From an uncultured Ruminococcus sp. (GTDB taxonomy: Bacteria > Bacillota > Clostridia > Oscillospirales > Acutalibacteraceae), in assembly GCA_902766885.1 (NCBI GenBank), contig CACXFS010000056.1, positions 1 to 51,180 on the forward strand: a DNA stretch of 51,180 bases, read 5' to 3'. Positions 14,147-22,379 of the stretch are shown here, piece by piece. The number at the start of each line of letters is the position of its first letter. The first letter of the stretch is position 1. The position numbers and the translations under genes were made by a program. Below the pieces are notes generated by a model that saw only the letters and a list, made by a program, of their open reading frames with translations, did no database searches and was not told where the DNA came from.

Positions 14147-14216
14147 TGCTTAAGGCAAACAGATTTTCAAAACTTTAAAACATCTTAAACTATCAAAATA
14201 ACATTGAAAAGAGGAT
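14121..14216 (+). promoter_or_regulatory. Putative attenuator with two exclusive pairings before metY
   Basis: Stem A pairs 14121-14133 (GATGTT, GTTTTGA) with 14167-14184 (TCAAAAC, AACATC) around a 5-nt bulge. Stem B pairs TTTTCAA (14164-14170) with TTGAAAA (14204-14210), which touches the metY SD AAGAGGAT (14209-14216). The two share 14167-14170, so only one can form. The region is AT-rich, so chance pairing is possible. Confidence 0.4.
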
Positions 14217-14223
14217 TTTAATT

Positions 14224-15519
14224 ATGAGCACATTAAAAGAAAGAAAATTACAGTTTGAAACAATTCAGCTTCACGCAGGACAGGAACAGCCCGACCCCGT
14301 AACTGATGCAAGAGCAGTTCCGATTTACGCAACAACGTCTTACGTTTTTCATAACAGCCAGCATGCCGCAGACCGTTTTGCTCTCAGGGACGCAGGCAAC
14401 ATCTACGGCAGACTTACAAACCCCACGCAGGATATTTTTGAGCAGAGAATTGCCGCTTTAGAGGGCGGCTCGGCGGCTCTTGCAGTTTCCTCGGGTGCGG
14501 CGGCTGTTACATACACAATTCAGGCGCTCGCAAAAGCAGGCGACAACATTGTAGCCGCAAAGACTATTTACGGCGGCTCGTACAATCTGCTTGAGCACAC
14601 ACTCCCTGCTTACGGAATTACAACAACATTTGTTGACCCCGACGAGGAAGGTGCATTTGAAAACGCAATTGACGAAAACACAAAGGCTATCTACATTGAA
14701 TCCCTCGGCAACCCGAATTCAAACATTATCGACTTTGAGAAGGTTGCAGAGATTGCACATTCACACAATATTCCGCTTGTTGTTGACAGCACATTTGCTA
14801 CTCCTTATCTTTTAAGACCGTTTGAATTTGGCGCAGATATCGTAGTTCATTCGGCAACAAAGTTTATCGGCGGTCACGGTACAGCTATCGGCGGCGTAAT
14901 CGTTGAGAGCGGAAAGTTTGACTGGAAGGCTTCGGGCAAGTTCCCGCAGTTTGCTGAGCCCAACCCCTCTTATCACGGCGCAGTATTTACAGATGCGGCT
15001 CCCGGTGCGGCATTTGTAACATACATTCGTGCAATTTTACTTCGTGATACAGGCGCAACTCTTTCGCCCTTCCACGCATTTATCTTCTTACAGGGACTCG
15101 AAACGCTGTCACTTAGAGTTGAACGTCACGTTGAAAACGCACTCAAGGTCGTTGACTTCTTAAAGTCCAACCCGAAGGTTGAAAGCGTTAATCACCCGTC
15201 ACTTGCCGACAGCAAATATAATGACCTCTACAAAAAGTACTTCAAAAAGGGCGCAGGCTCAATCTTCACCTTTGAAATCAAGGGCGGAGCAGAGGAAGCA
15301 AAGAAGTTTATTGACCACCTTCAGGTGTTCTCACTCCTTGCAAACGTAGCAGACGTAAAATCGCTTGCAATTCACCCTGCATCAACTACCCACTCACAGC
15401 TCAACGAAACCGAGCTTGCAGAGCAGGGAATCAAACCTAACACAATCAGACTTTCTATCGGCACAGAGAATATCGACGATATTATTTATGACCTTCAGGA
15501 AGCATTCGATGCAATTTAA
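14224..15519 (+). CDS. metY: O-acetylhomoserine sulfhydrylase (aminocarboxypropyltransferase)
   Basis: A 431-aa PLP enzyme of the Cys/Met metabolism family. [15 protein letters not shown] and [11 protein letters not shown] open the protein as in MetY. SSGAAA holds the cofactor phosphate, DSTFATPY follows, and [10 protein letters not shown] contains the PLP lysine. The C-terminus has the usual [14 protein letters not shown] and IRLSIGTE. It makes homocysteine from O-acetylhomoserine and sulfide. The length fits MetY rather than the shorter MetB/MetC. It is the first gene of an operon with cysK and lies behind an Rrf2-type operator and a Cys-codon leader. Confidence 0.95.
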   Translation: MSTLKERKLQFETIQLHAGQEQPDPVTDARAVPIYATTSYVFHNSQHAADRFALRDAGNIYGRLTNPTQDIFEQRIAALEGGSAALAVSSGAAAVTYTIQALAKAGDNIVAAKTIYGGSYNLLEHTLPAYGITTTFVDPDEEGAFENAIDENTKAIYIESLGNPNSNIIDFEKVAEIAHSHNIPLVVDSTFATPYLLRPFEFGADIVVHSATKFIGGHGTAIGGVIVESGKFDWKASGKFPQFAEPNPSYHGAVFTDAAPGAAFVTYIRAILLRDTGATLSPFHAFIFLQGLETLSLRVERHVENALKVVDFLKSNPKVESVNHPSLADSKYNDLYKKYFKKGAGSIFTFEIKGGAEEAKKFIDHLQVFSLLANVADVKSLAIHPASTTHSQLNETELAEQGIKPNTIRLSIGTENIDDIIYDLQEAFDAI

Positions 15520-15546
15520 TTTATAGTTTGGAAAGGATAGATAGTT

Positions 15547-16476
15547 ATGTCAAAAGTATATAACAGCGTTACGGAACTTATCGGAAAAACACCTCTTATT
15601 GAGCTTAAGAATATTGAAAAGAAAAATTCACTTAATGCAACAGTTGTTGCAAAGCTTGAGTATTTCAACCCCGCAGGCAGTGTAAAGGACAGAATTGCAA
15701 AGGCAATGATTGAGGATGCAGAGGCAAAGGGAATCCTCAAAGAGGGTGCAACAATTATCGAGCCCACATCGGGCAATACGGGTATTGGTCTTGCGTCGGT
15801 TGCAACCGCAAAGGGCTACAGGACAATTCTCACAATGCCCGAAACGATGAGCATTGAAAGAAGAAATCTGCTTAAAGCCTACGGTGCAGAAATTGTGCTC
15901 ACAGACGGAAGCAAGGGAATGAGCGGCGCAATTGCAAAGGCTGACGAGCTGAAAAACGAGATTGACGGCGCAGTTATTCTCGGTCAGTTTGTAAATCCTG
16001 CAAACCCCGAAACTCATTTTAAAACAACAGGCCCCGAAATCTGGGAGGATACAGACGGTAAGGTTGACATTTTTGTAGCAGGCGTCGGCACAGGCGGCAC
16101 ATTGAGCGGCACAGGCAAGTATCTCAAGTCGCAGAATCCCGACGTAAAGGTTGTTGCAGTTGAGCCTGAAACATCTCCCGTACTTTCGGAAGGTCACGGC
16201 GGACCGCATAAAATTCAGGGTATCGGCGCAGGCTTTGTGCCCGAAACTCTTGATACACAGATATATGATGAAATTGTAAAGGTACCCAACGAGTCTGCGT
16301 TTGAAACAGCAAATTCTATTGCAAAGACAGAGGGAATCCTCGTAGGAATTTCATCGGGTGCGTCGCTCTGGGCGGCTTTACAGCTTGCACATCGCCCCGA
16401 AAATGCAGGCAAAACAATTGTTGCTATTTTCCCCGACACAGGTGAGCGTTACCTTTCAACAGGAATTTTCAGCTAA
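15547..16476 (+). CDS. cysK: Cysteine synthase A (O-acetylserine sulfhydrylase)
   Basis: A 309-aa PLP enzyme. [21 protein letters not shown] with the PLP lysine, [11 protein letters not shown] and GVGTGGT are all present, and the C-terminal [12 protein letters not shown] matches CysK, including the region that contacts serine acetyltransferase and CymR. It converts O-acetylserine and sulfide to cysteine. It sits 27 nt after metY with SD GGAAAGGAT and ends in a strong terminator. The serine acetyltransferase partner is encoded elsewhere in the window (46762-47409). Confidence 0.96.
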   Translation: MSKVYNSVTELIGKTPLIELKNIEKKNSLNATVVAKLEYFNPAGSVKDRIAKAMIEDAEAKGILKEGATIIEPTSGNTGIGLASVATAKGYRTILTMPETMSIERRNLLKAYGAEIVLTDGSKGMSGAIAKADELKNEIDGAVILGQFVNPANPETHFKTTGPEIWEDTDGKVDIFVAGVGTGGTLSGTGKYLKSQNPDVKVVAVEPETSPVLSEGHGGPHKIQGIGAGFVPETLDTQIYDEIVKVPNESAFETANSIAKTEGILVGISSGASLWAALQLAHRPENAGKTIVAIFPDTGERYLSTGIFS

Positions 16477-16510
16477 ACTACAGACAGAAAACATATTGAC
16501 ATATTATAAT

Positions 16511-16557
16511 AAGCTGTTCCGACAAACGTTAAGTCGTGTTGTCGGAACAGCTTTTGC
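16511..16557 (+). terminator. Terminator of metY-cysK
   Basis: A perfect 15-bp stem (16511-16525 with 16539-16553) followed by TTTTGC. Confidence 0.9.
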
Positions 16558-16738
16558 TTTGAAAAAATAATATCTTACAAAAAATGCTTAAAATATTGCA
16601 ATATATCCAAAGATAAAATATAATCTATGTAGGAACATGTAATTCAAAATAAAATGCAAAAAACAGATGAACAATGACGTAGTACGGTGTTAATTCTAAA
16701 ATTTATCAATTTTGTTATGAAAATAACCACACTCAAAT

Positions 16739-16817
16739 GTAGGGAACGGTCTTGACCGTTCCGAGTCGGTTAAGGGTTGGCTTGTAAATCAGCGGAACGG
16801 TCAAGACCGTTCCCTAC
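16739..16817. repeat. Dispersed intergenic palindrome (GGAACGGTC family), copy 2
   Basis: A 79-nt element with near-perfect 24-nt inverted arms, each arm itself a palindrome (GGAACGGTC TT GACCGTTCC). It is best preserved here; a decayed copy is at 13876-13952. No ORF. The 549-bp gap between cysK and the MoxR gene otherwise holds only AT-rich sequence, the next repeat, and the region before the MoxR start. Confidence 0.85.
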
Positions 16818-16883
16818 ACTGATTAATAACAAAAGCTGATTTTATATTTCATACAATATGTGTATTTTTAGGGTTAACATTGT

Positions 16884-16965
16884 AGTAGGGGACTGCTTAC
16901 CAGACGTCCCATTCACAAAATTGCATTACAATTTTTGTGCGGACACGGCACGCCGTGTTCCTACG
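16884..16965. repeat. Dispersed GTAGGGGAC...GTGTTCCTAC intergenic repeat
   Basis: It starts GTAGGGGAC and ends GTGTTCCTAC, with GGACACGGCACGCCGTGTTC near the right end and a central arm pair CAAAATTGCATTACAATTTTTG. The same layout appears inside the element at 38733-38820, so this is a mobile or recombining intergenic unit. Confidence 0.75.
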
Positions 16966-17025
16966 CAATCGTTAATAAATACTTAGCGCAAAATAATAAT
17001 TTAAAACGTTTATAAAAGGTGAATT

Positions 17026-17952
17026 ATGAACAACTTTCAATTAATTGTGAATGAAGTAAAAAAGGCGGTGAACGGCAAGGACAGGGCGATTGTAACCTCG
17101 CTCCTTGCAATTCTTGCTAACGGAAACATACTTATTGAGGATATCCCCGGCGTGGGAAAAACTACAATGGCGGTGGCATTTTCAAAGGCGCTCGGTCTTA
17201 AATACAACCGTGTGCAGTTTACTCCCGATACTTTGCCGTCAGACATAACGGGCTTTGCCGTTTACAACAAGGACAGCGGAAAAATCACCTTCAACAAGGG
17301 CGCAATTTTCTGCAACCTTTTCCTTGCAGACGAGCTTAACAGAACCTCAAGCCGTACTCAGGCGGCTTTGCTTGAGGCAATGGAGGAACAGCAGGTAACT
17401 GTTGAGGGAAGCTCCTATCCGCTTGAACGCCCATTTTCGGTTATCGCAACGCAGAATCCTGCCGGTGCGTCGGGAACTCAGCTTTTGCCTGATTCGCAAA
17501 CCGACCGTTTTATGGTTCGTATTTCAATGGGTTATCCCGATAACGAGTCGGAGTGCAAAATGCTGTTAAACCGCAGTCACATCAATCCGCTTGATGAAGT
17601 AAACTGCGTTGTGACAAAGGAGCAGCTTGTTGGAATGCAGAATGGTGTAAAAGAAGTTTTTGTAAAAAGAGAAATTGCCGAGTATATCGTTTCGCTTGTG
17701 TCGGCAACGAGAAACAGTAATCTGATTCAAAGAGGTGCAAGTCCGAGAGCTACGCTTTCACTTACCGATATGGCAAAAGCAGCAGCTTATGCCGCAGGCA
17801 AGGATTATGTTACTCCGCAGGATATTCAGAATGTGTTCCTGCCCACACTCGGTCACAGGATTATCTTAAGCTCCGAATCGGTTTCAAGACACCTCAGCAG
17901 CGAACAGGTGCTAAAGCATATTATGTCAAAGGTAAGAGCGCCGAGGATTTAG
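17026..17952 (+). CDS. MoxR-type AAA+ ATPase
   Basis: A 308-aa AAA+ protein. Walker A is DIPGVGKTT (Lys45), Walker B is LFLADELNRTS, and the sensor region is VIATQNPAG. The lid domain with RGASPRATL is typical of MoxR. These ATPases act as chaperones for von Willebrand or DUF58 protein partners. SD AAAGGTGA precedes ATG 17026. It is followed after 2 nt by a DUF58 protein and then by a membrane transglutaminase, the classic three-gene MoxR module of Firmicutes. Its client is probably one of these two. Confidence 0.95.
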   Translation: MNNFQLIVNEVKKAVNGKDRAIVTSLLAILANGNILIEDIPGVGKTTMAVAFSKALGLKYNRVQFTPDTLPSDITGFAVYNKDSGKITFNKGAIFCNLFLADELNRTSSRTQAALLEAMEEQQVTVEGSSYPLERPFSVIATQNPAGASGTQLLPDSQTDRFMVRISMGYPDNESECKMLLNRSHINPLDEVNCVVTKEQLVGMQNGVKEVFVKREIAEYIVSLVSATRNSNLIQRGASPRATLSLTDMAKAAAYAAGKDYVTPQDIQNVFLPTLGHRIILSSESVSRHLSSEQVLKHIMSKVRAPRI

Positions 17953-17954
17953 TT

Positions 17955-18920
17955 ATGATAAAAAATATTATAATTTACCTTTTGTTGCTTATCTCAGCCT
18001 TTGTTTTTAACATATTTTATTTCGGTTGGTTTTCGTGGTTTCTGCTTGTGTTGACAATTGCAGTTCCGCTTGTGTCGCTGATAGTCAGTCTGCCGTTTAT
18101 GATTAGCAGTACAGTAAACGGTATCCTTGTTTTTACCCACGACAGTATAAAAGTCGGTGATGATTTTTATGTAGGTGTTACGGGCAAAAAGGGGAAAACG
18201 GTGTTCTGCCCTCGTATAAAAATTAAGCTGAGTATTGAAAATGAATTTTGTAATCTTAGCGAAAAGCTGAAAATTTTGTATTCGGGCACGCTGAAAAAGC
18301 CTTTTTATACCAAAAATAACAGACTTTCCAAGCACTGCGGCTCTGTAAATATTACAGCGAAATATGCAAAAATCTACGATTTTATGGGGATTTTCTTTAT
18401 CCCGATAAAGCTTGACTGCAACATAAGCTGTGATATTATGCCAAAGACAAAAAAGCCCTCAGTTCTGCCCGACAGCAGTAAAATTTCAATTTTAGGCTAC
18501 AAACCGAAAAACGGTGGCTTTTCGGACTATTACGAATTAAGGCAGTACCAAAGCGGCGACAGCCTTAAAAATATCCACTGGAAGCTGTCTTCGAAATATG
18601 ACGATTTGATTGTGCGTGAGCCGAGCACTCCGATTTACAGACAATTCTATGTCAGGCTGTTGTTTACTCAGACTCCCGACACAAATGACGATATTCTGGC
18701 TCGGTTTATGTACGTCTGCGATTACCTGAACAAAGGCGGTGCACCATGCCTTGTATTTAATGACGGCAGAGAAATTTCCGCAATTTCAAATCCCTCAGAG
18801 CTCAAAGAGTTTATCAATGCTTTATACAGAAATCAGCCTTACAATACTCACTTTGCCGACTCAGCTCCCTCGCTTGTGTATGCAATCGGGGAGAGTGGTG
18901 AGGAGGTGAGCGGCATATGA
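17955..18920 (+). CDS. DUF58 membrane protein of the MoxR cluster
   Basis: A 321-aa protein with two hydrophobic helices in the first 60 residues, then a beta-rich region. The DUF58 core carries YYELRQYQSGDSLKNIHWKLS, quoted in parts as ELRQYQSGD and IHWKLS, followed by DLIVREP. This motif defines the family and sits in a vWA-like fold. It starts 2 nt after moxR and overlaps the transglutaminase start by 4 nt (ATGA), so all three are coupled. Function in bacteria is poorly defined; a cell-envelope role is inferred from neighbours. Confidence 0.92.
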   Translation: MIKNIIIYLLLLISAFVFNIFYFGWFSWFLLVLTIAVPLVSLIVSLPFMISSTVNGILVFTHDSIKVGDDFYVGVTGKKGKTVFCPRIKIKLSIENEFCNLSEKLKILYSGTLKKPFYTKNNRLSKHCGSVNITAKYAKIYDFMGIFFIPIKLDCNISCDIMPKTKKPSVLPDSSKISILGYKPKNGGFSDYYELRQYQSGDSLKNIHWKLSSKYDDLIVREPSTPIYRQFYVRLLFTQTPDTNDDILARFMYVCDYLNKGGAPCLVFNDGREISAISNPSELKEFINALYRNQPYNTHFADSAPSLVYAIGESGEEVSGI

Positions 18921-21112
18921 AGAACAAAAGCGAATTTTTCGTAAGCTCAGGTGTTTCACTGACTCTTGTGCTTTCTCTGCTATGGTGCTTTTCGTCCTCA
19001 TTTTCTGTTACTGCGTCACCCTTCGTTGTCGTAACGTCAAGCTTGATTTTCACCTCGTATTTTGCACTTATTGCAAAGCTTGTAAAGCGGAAATTAACCT
19101 TTCTGATATGCCACCTTGTAACGGCGGCGGTGTTTGTTTTTACGGTGCTGTTTTCGCTTGAATCATTGCTTTCGCAGTTAAACTATGCAGTAAATTGCGT
19201 GCTTGAAATCTATTCAAAATATCTGCCTTGTCCGACTTCGGTAATCTTTTCTTCAACGAAATCAATCAGTGCAGACTATTTATTCGTTCTGCTTTCATTT
19301 TTGCTGTGCGATGCTTTTGTAAATTCACTCGTGCGTATAAGGCGGATTTTCCCGATTATTATTATTTCGGTGATAGTACTTGTTCCGTGCTTTATTATTG
19401 TAGATACGCTCCCGTCGCTTGTGCCTTTGGTAGTTGCTGTTTCACTGCTTTTTGCGCTGTATATCACTTCATTTGTACGCAGAAAAAATCCTGCGCAGAG
19501 CGGAGCGGTAATGCTCGGTGTAACTGCCGTTATTCTGGTTGTTTCAATAATCATCTGCCGTATATTTCCTGTCGAGAATTATAAAAGGTATGACTGGCAG
19601 GACAAGATGTTGAATTTTGCCGAGAATATAACAGGCTTAAAAGGCGGACAAAGCTCTGATTTGCAGATTTCTTCCGTCGGTAATTTTATAGACGATACCG
19701 AGGACCTTTCACACCTCGGTAAGATTGAACAGCAGGGCAAAAAGGTAATGAGAATCCTCACAGACAAGGGAGGAACAATGTACCTCAAGGGTGTTTCGTA
19801 TGCAAACTACTCGGATAACAAGTGGTCAATTCTCACCGACGAGCAGAACGAGTCACGCCCGCAGGATTACAACTCCTTTACTATGGCTAAGAACGGCAAC
19901 GAAACAACATCGTCATTGAGCATAATTACTGAAAACGGAGAAAGTATTATGTATACTCCGTATTTTACAAAGGAAATTCCGAATGATTTCGAAACCGTCA
20001 GTGATGTGCTTGTAAAAAACAAATTCAAATATGTTTCCTATGAGCTCAGTTACTTGCCGTATTCCGAAAACGAGGTTTATTATTCAAGCGCAACCTCGTC
20101 TTATTATGATTACAAGGATTTTGTCTATGATATCTACACTAAGATTCCCGAGAACACAAGCGAAAAGCTGATTGAAATCGGCGAACAGAACGGAATATAT
20201 TTACCGAGAGTCGGTGGAGATGAAAACGAGGACAGTTCTTTATACGGCTATAAAACGAATGCGCAGTTTGCTCAGCTTGTAAAGGACTTTGTTTCATCAC
20301 GCGGCTACTATTCTCTTGATGCAGAGCATATGCCCGAGGGAGAGGACTTTCCCGTATGGTTTCTTACAGAGGCAAAGTCGGGCTACTGCGTTCACTATGC
20401 GGCTGCTGCAGCGGCAATGCTCAGAGCTTACGGTGTGCCGACAAGATACGTTACGGGCTACCTTGTCAATGCAAAGGCAGGGGAGTGGGCGGTTGTTACA
20501 TCCGACAACGCACACGCATGGGTTGAGTACTTTGACGATGAAATGGGTTGCTGGATTCCTCTTGACGCAACACCTGCATCATTTGTGCCTGCTCAGAATA
20601 ATTCGAATACAGACGAAACTAAAGCAACGCAGGAAAACTTGCAAACCGAGCCTGCAACTACTGTTTCACAATCAGCAACAACGGCTGCTCAGAACACTTC
20701 CGAAATGCCTTCTGTAACAAATAATAATTCTGCTAAAGAAAATACCGGCTACGGAGCATTTGAGATAGCAATAGCAGTAATAATCGTATTGCTGTTGTTG
20801 ATTGCGGCTATATTAATCAGGCGAAAAATCCTGCTGTTAGTACGAAATAATCATTTTTCAAAGGGCAGGAATAACAGTCGTGCGATTTATATTTACCGCC
20901 ACATTGAGTCGCTCGGGAGATTTTCAAATAACGTAATTCCCGATGAGATAAAGGAAATTGCTCTCAAAGCAAGGTTCAGCAGTCATACGATAAGTTCAGA
21001 TGAGCTTAAAATGCTTATGTCTTATCACGACGACGCTGAAAAGGAGCTTTTGCGCAACAGCTCAAAAATCAAGAGGTTTTATTTTAAATTCATTCTTGTT
21101 CTGACAAAATAA
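18917..21112 (+). CDS. Membrane transglutaminase-like protein (TgpA type)
   Basis: A 731-aa protein with about six membrane helices in residues 1-215. An extracellular region follows, holding a transglutaminase-like fold with catalytic Cys491 (SGYCVHYA), His533 (NAHAWVEY) and Asp550 (PLDATP). A Thr/Ser/Gln-rich linker (about 560-605) leads to a last membrane helix near 615-640 and a cytosolic tail with a DUF4129-like YRHIESLGRF segment. This matches TgpA-like proteins encoded with MoxR and DUF58. They probably modify or cleave peptides at the outer face of the membrane. Confidence 0.93.
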   Translation: MKNKSEFFVSSGVSLTLVLSLLWCFSSSFSVTASPFVVVTSSLIFTSYFALIAKLVKRKLTFLICHLVTAAVFVFTVLFSLESLLSQLNYAVNCVLEIYSKYLPCPTSVIFSSTKSISADYLFVLLSFLLCDAFVNSLVRIRRIFPIIIISVIVLVPCFIIVDTLPSLVPLVVAVSLLFALYITSFVRRKNPAQSGAVMLGVTAVILVVSIIICRIFPVENYKRYDWQDKMLNFAENITGLKGGQSSDLQISSVGNFIDDTEDLSHLGKIEQQGKKVMRILTDKGGTMYLKGVSYANYSDNKWSILTDEQNESRPQDYNSFTMAKNGNETTSSLSIITENGESIMYTPYFTKEIPNDFETVSDVLVKNKFKYVSYELSYLPYSENEVYYSSATSSYYDYKDFVYDIYTKIPENTSEKLIEIGEQNGIYLPRVGGDENEDSSLYGYKTNAQFAQLVKDFVSSRGYYSLDAEHMPEGEDFPVWFLTEAKSGYCVHYAAAAAAMLRAYGVPTRYVTGYLVNAKAGEWAVVTSDNAHAWVEYFDDEMGCWIPLDATPASFVPAQNNSNTDETKATQENLQTEPATTVSQSATTAAQNTSEMPSVTNNNSAKENTGYGAFEIAIAVIIVLLLLIAAILIRRKILLLVRNNHFSKGRNNSRAIYIYRHIESLGRFSNNVIPDEIKEIALKARFSSHTISSDELKMLMSYHDDAEKELLRNSSKIKRFYFKFILVLTK

Positions 21113-21115
21113 AAC

Positions 21116-21166
21116 AGGACTGCACAACTTACGTGAAACTTTACTGTAGTTGTGCAGTCCTTTGTG
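21116..21166 (+). terminator. Terminator of the MoxR cluster
   Basis: A perfect 14-bp stem (21116-21129 with 21148-21161) followed by TTTGTG. Confidence 0.85.
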
Positions 21167-21198
21167 TTTCTTTAATAGAAAATACTCCGAAATGCTCG

Positions 21199-21310
21199 TC
21201 GAGATACTCGAATTTTGGAACATAATAGGTTAGCTGTTATGTAACAGTCGGGCAGGGTAAGCTCGGTAATATCAAGCTGTCTGCTCAATTTACGTGTCGA
21301 GGTACTCGAC
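21199..21310. repeat. Dispersed TCGAG/CTCGA hairpin repeat
   Basis: Two hairpins with TCGAG/CTCGA arms (21199-21211 and 21296-21310) frame a TCGGGCA...CTGTCTGCTC segment. The right one overlaps the stop codon of the next minus-strand gene. Related modules occur at 22285-22369, 38500-38514, 46648-46662 and 51014-51028. The right half is nearly identical in inverted orientation at 46648-46690. Confidence 0.7.
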
Positions 21311-21609
21311 TAGCTTGCGTAATATGACGCTATGTTCTGCAATTTTCTGCGAGCAGTTGAAATATGCCGTGAAACCGTTGAGGCGTTAAGACCAAGCTCT
21401 GATGCAATTTCCTTTTGCTTTTTATCATTAAGATAGTACTCTGTAAGGCATATTCTCTGCATATCCGTAAGCTCCGTTACAATAGCCTTTGAAATGATTT
21501 CTTTCATTTTTTTACGACTTTCAGAATTAGTCGTGCCGTTCGGATTAAAGCTTGAAAAAAGAATTTTGCTTGTGTTCTCATTTGTAAAATGTATGATTTT
21601 CGTTTTCAA
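21310..21609 (-). CDS. Small sigma-70 region 4-like HTH protein
   Basis: A 99-aa protein whose C-terminal half reads as sigma region 4: LTDMQRICLTEYYLNDKKQ, then KEIASELGLNASTVSRHIS, then ARRKL. No region 2 is present, so it cannot be a full sigma factor; it is more like the small sigma-like regulators found in phages and mobile modules. It follows directly (0-nt gap) the 68-aa gene upstream on the same strand. The pair is transcribed from a consensus promoter with an SOS-like box. Target unknown. Confidence 0.75.
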   Translation of the reverse strand: MKTKIIHFTNENTSKILFSSFNPNGTTNSESRKKMKEIISKAIVTELTDMQRICLTEYYLNDKKQKEIASELGLNASTVSRHISTARRKLQNIASYYAS

Positions 21610-21816
21610 TTAAGCCACTCCCTTGTGCCTTTCAAGCAGATGATTTGCAATATCAAGACATTCGTTGTAGTACGTTCGGTATTTTGCAATCTTCAGATTA
21701 AGCTCTTTTTGCTCGTAAGGAGTTTTGCCTTTGCGCTCTTTTTTCAGTTTTTCTATAACAATGGCAATTTCAGCCGCTGTGTTGTAATATTCCTGTGACC
21801 ATTCAAAATAATTCAT
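21610..21816 (-). CDS. Small helical protein upstream of the sigma-like gene
   Basis: A 68-aa, highly charged helical protein (EIAIVIEKLKKERKG, then ELNLKIAKYRTYYNE). It starts at ATG 21816 after GGAGGAAGA; a TTG three bases earlier is less likely. I do not recognise it. It is immediately followed by the sigma-like gene, which suggests the two work together, for example as a helical binding partner. An upstream overlapping frame to 22019 is rejected because the promoter lies inside it. Confidence 0.65.
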   Translation of the reverse strand: MNYFEWSQEYYNTAAEIAIVIEKLKKERKGKTPYEQKELNLKIAKYRTYYNECLDIANHLLERHKGVA

Positions 21817-21936
21817 CAATTTTCTTCCTCCGCATCATTCATTTTCTTTGAAACAGACGGGGCTTTCTGTTTCGGGAAAGCATTAAAGCAAATCTGAAAT
21901 AATAAATACGCTTGCTTTATTTGCTTGCCTAATTTA

Positions 21937-21987
21937 ATTATATTTTGAATTTCTGCGTTTTTCAAGAGAAAATAGAACGAATGTTCG
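21937..21987 (-). promoter_or_regulatory. Promoter with SOS (LexA)-like box for the sigma-like pair
   Basis: Minus strand TTGAAA (21960-21965), exactly 17 bp, TATAAT (21937-21942). AGAACGAATGTTCG at 21974-21987 on the plus strand matches the Gram-positive LexA consensus CGAACnnnnGTTCG in 9 of 10 fixed positions. It lies 8 bp upstream of the -35, which is not the most common repressing position. Confidence 0.6.
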
Positions 21988-22037
21988 AAAAATAAAACCA
22001 AACACCACCATTGTGTCATTGTCAGTACAATGCCTGT

Positions 22038-22066
22038 GAATATTATTCAGTATCAGAATAATATTC
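22038..22066. repeat. Perfect 11-bp inverted repeat between divergent promoters
   Basis: Arms GAATATTATTC (22038-22048) and GAATAATATTC (22056-22066) are exact reverse complements around 7 nt. It could be an operator or an AT-rich hairpin. The 563-bp gap between the small minus-strand gene and the MATE gene otherwise holds the promoters and leader listed here. Confidence 0.5.
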
Positions 22067-22169
22067 AGTATATTTTTATTAAAGCAATAGTTCCAAATTG
22101 TGCGTCACTTCCTAAAACCTGTTTACAAAAATTTTTTAAAATCCTCCGATTTTTCTGCAAACTTAACTA

Positions 22170-22198
22170 TTACATAATTTTGAGGAATAATGTATAAT
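22170..22198 (+). promoter_or_regulatory. Promoter of the MATE gene leader
   Basis: TTACAT (22170-22175), 17-bp spacer, TATAAT (22193-22198). The transcript would start near 22205. Confidence 0.65.
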
Positions 22199-22209
22199 AA
22201 AAATAAATC

Positions 22210-22258
22210 GTGTAGCTTTAAAGCATAAATCCGGATTGCTTTAAAGCTGCACTTTTTT
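22210..22258 (+). terminator. Strong terminator a few nt after the promoter, upstream of the MATE gene
   Basis: A 15-bp stem with one G-T pair (22210-22224 with 22238-22252) is followed by six T. It begins about 5 nt after the predicted start. Either most transcripts end as a tiny hairpin RNA, or this is an attenuator that must be bypassed to express the MATE gene. Confidence 0.75.
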
Positions 22259-22284
22259 GTTTTTAGAAAGATATTTCGAAACGG

Positions 22285-22369
22285 TCGGGCAAAACAGGTT
22301 TGGCAATTTTAACCTGTCTGCCCGAATTGGGTGCAGGGATACTCTGCTTGGGTGTCGATGCACTCGACA
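22285..22369 (+). promoter_or_regulatory. Two further hairpins in the MATE 5' leader (dispersed repeat module)
   Basis: Hairpin 1 pairs TCGGGCA..AACAGGTT (22285-22300) with AACCTGT..TGCCCGA (22311-22325). Hairpin 2, TGTCGA/TCGACA (22353-22369), directly abuts the SD AGGAGG of the MATE gene. The module resembles the repeat at 21199-21310, so it may be an inserted repeat co-opted as a leader rather than a known riboswitch class. Confidence 0.55.
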
Positions 22370-22379
22370 GGAGGTAAAA

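Noticed and set aside
13989-14223. SAM riboswitch upstream of metY
   Set aside because: No SAM-I conserved core is seen; the leader instead holds a Cys-codon ORF and simple stems.
21816-22019. 67-aa minus-strand ORF upstream of the sigma-like pair
   Set aside because: A consensus promoter lies inside the frame downstream of its start, so the mRNA would not include it; the sequence also looks random and AT-driven.
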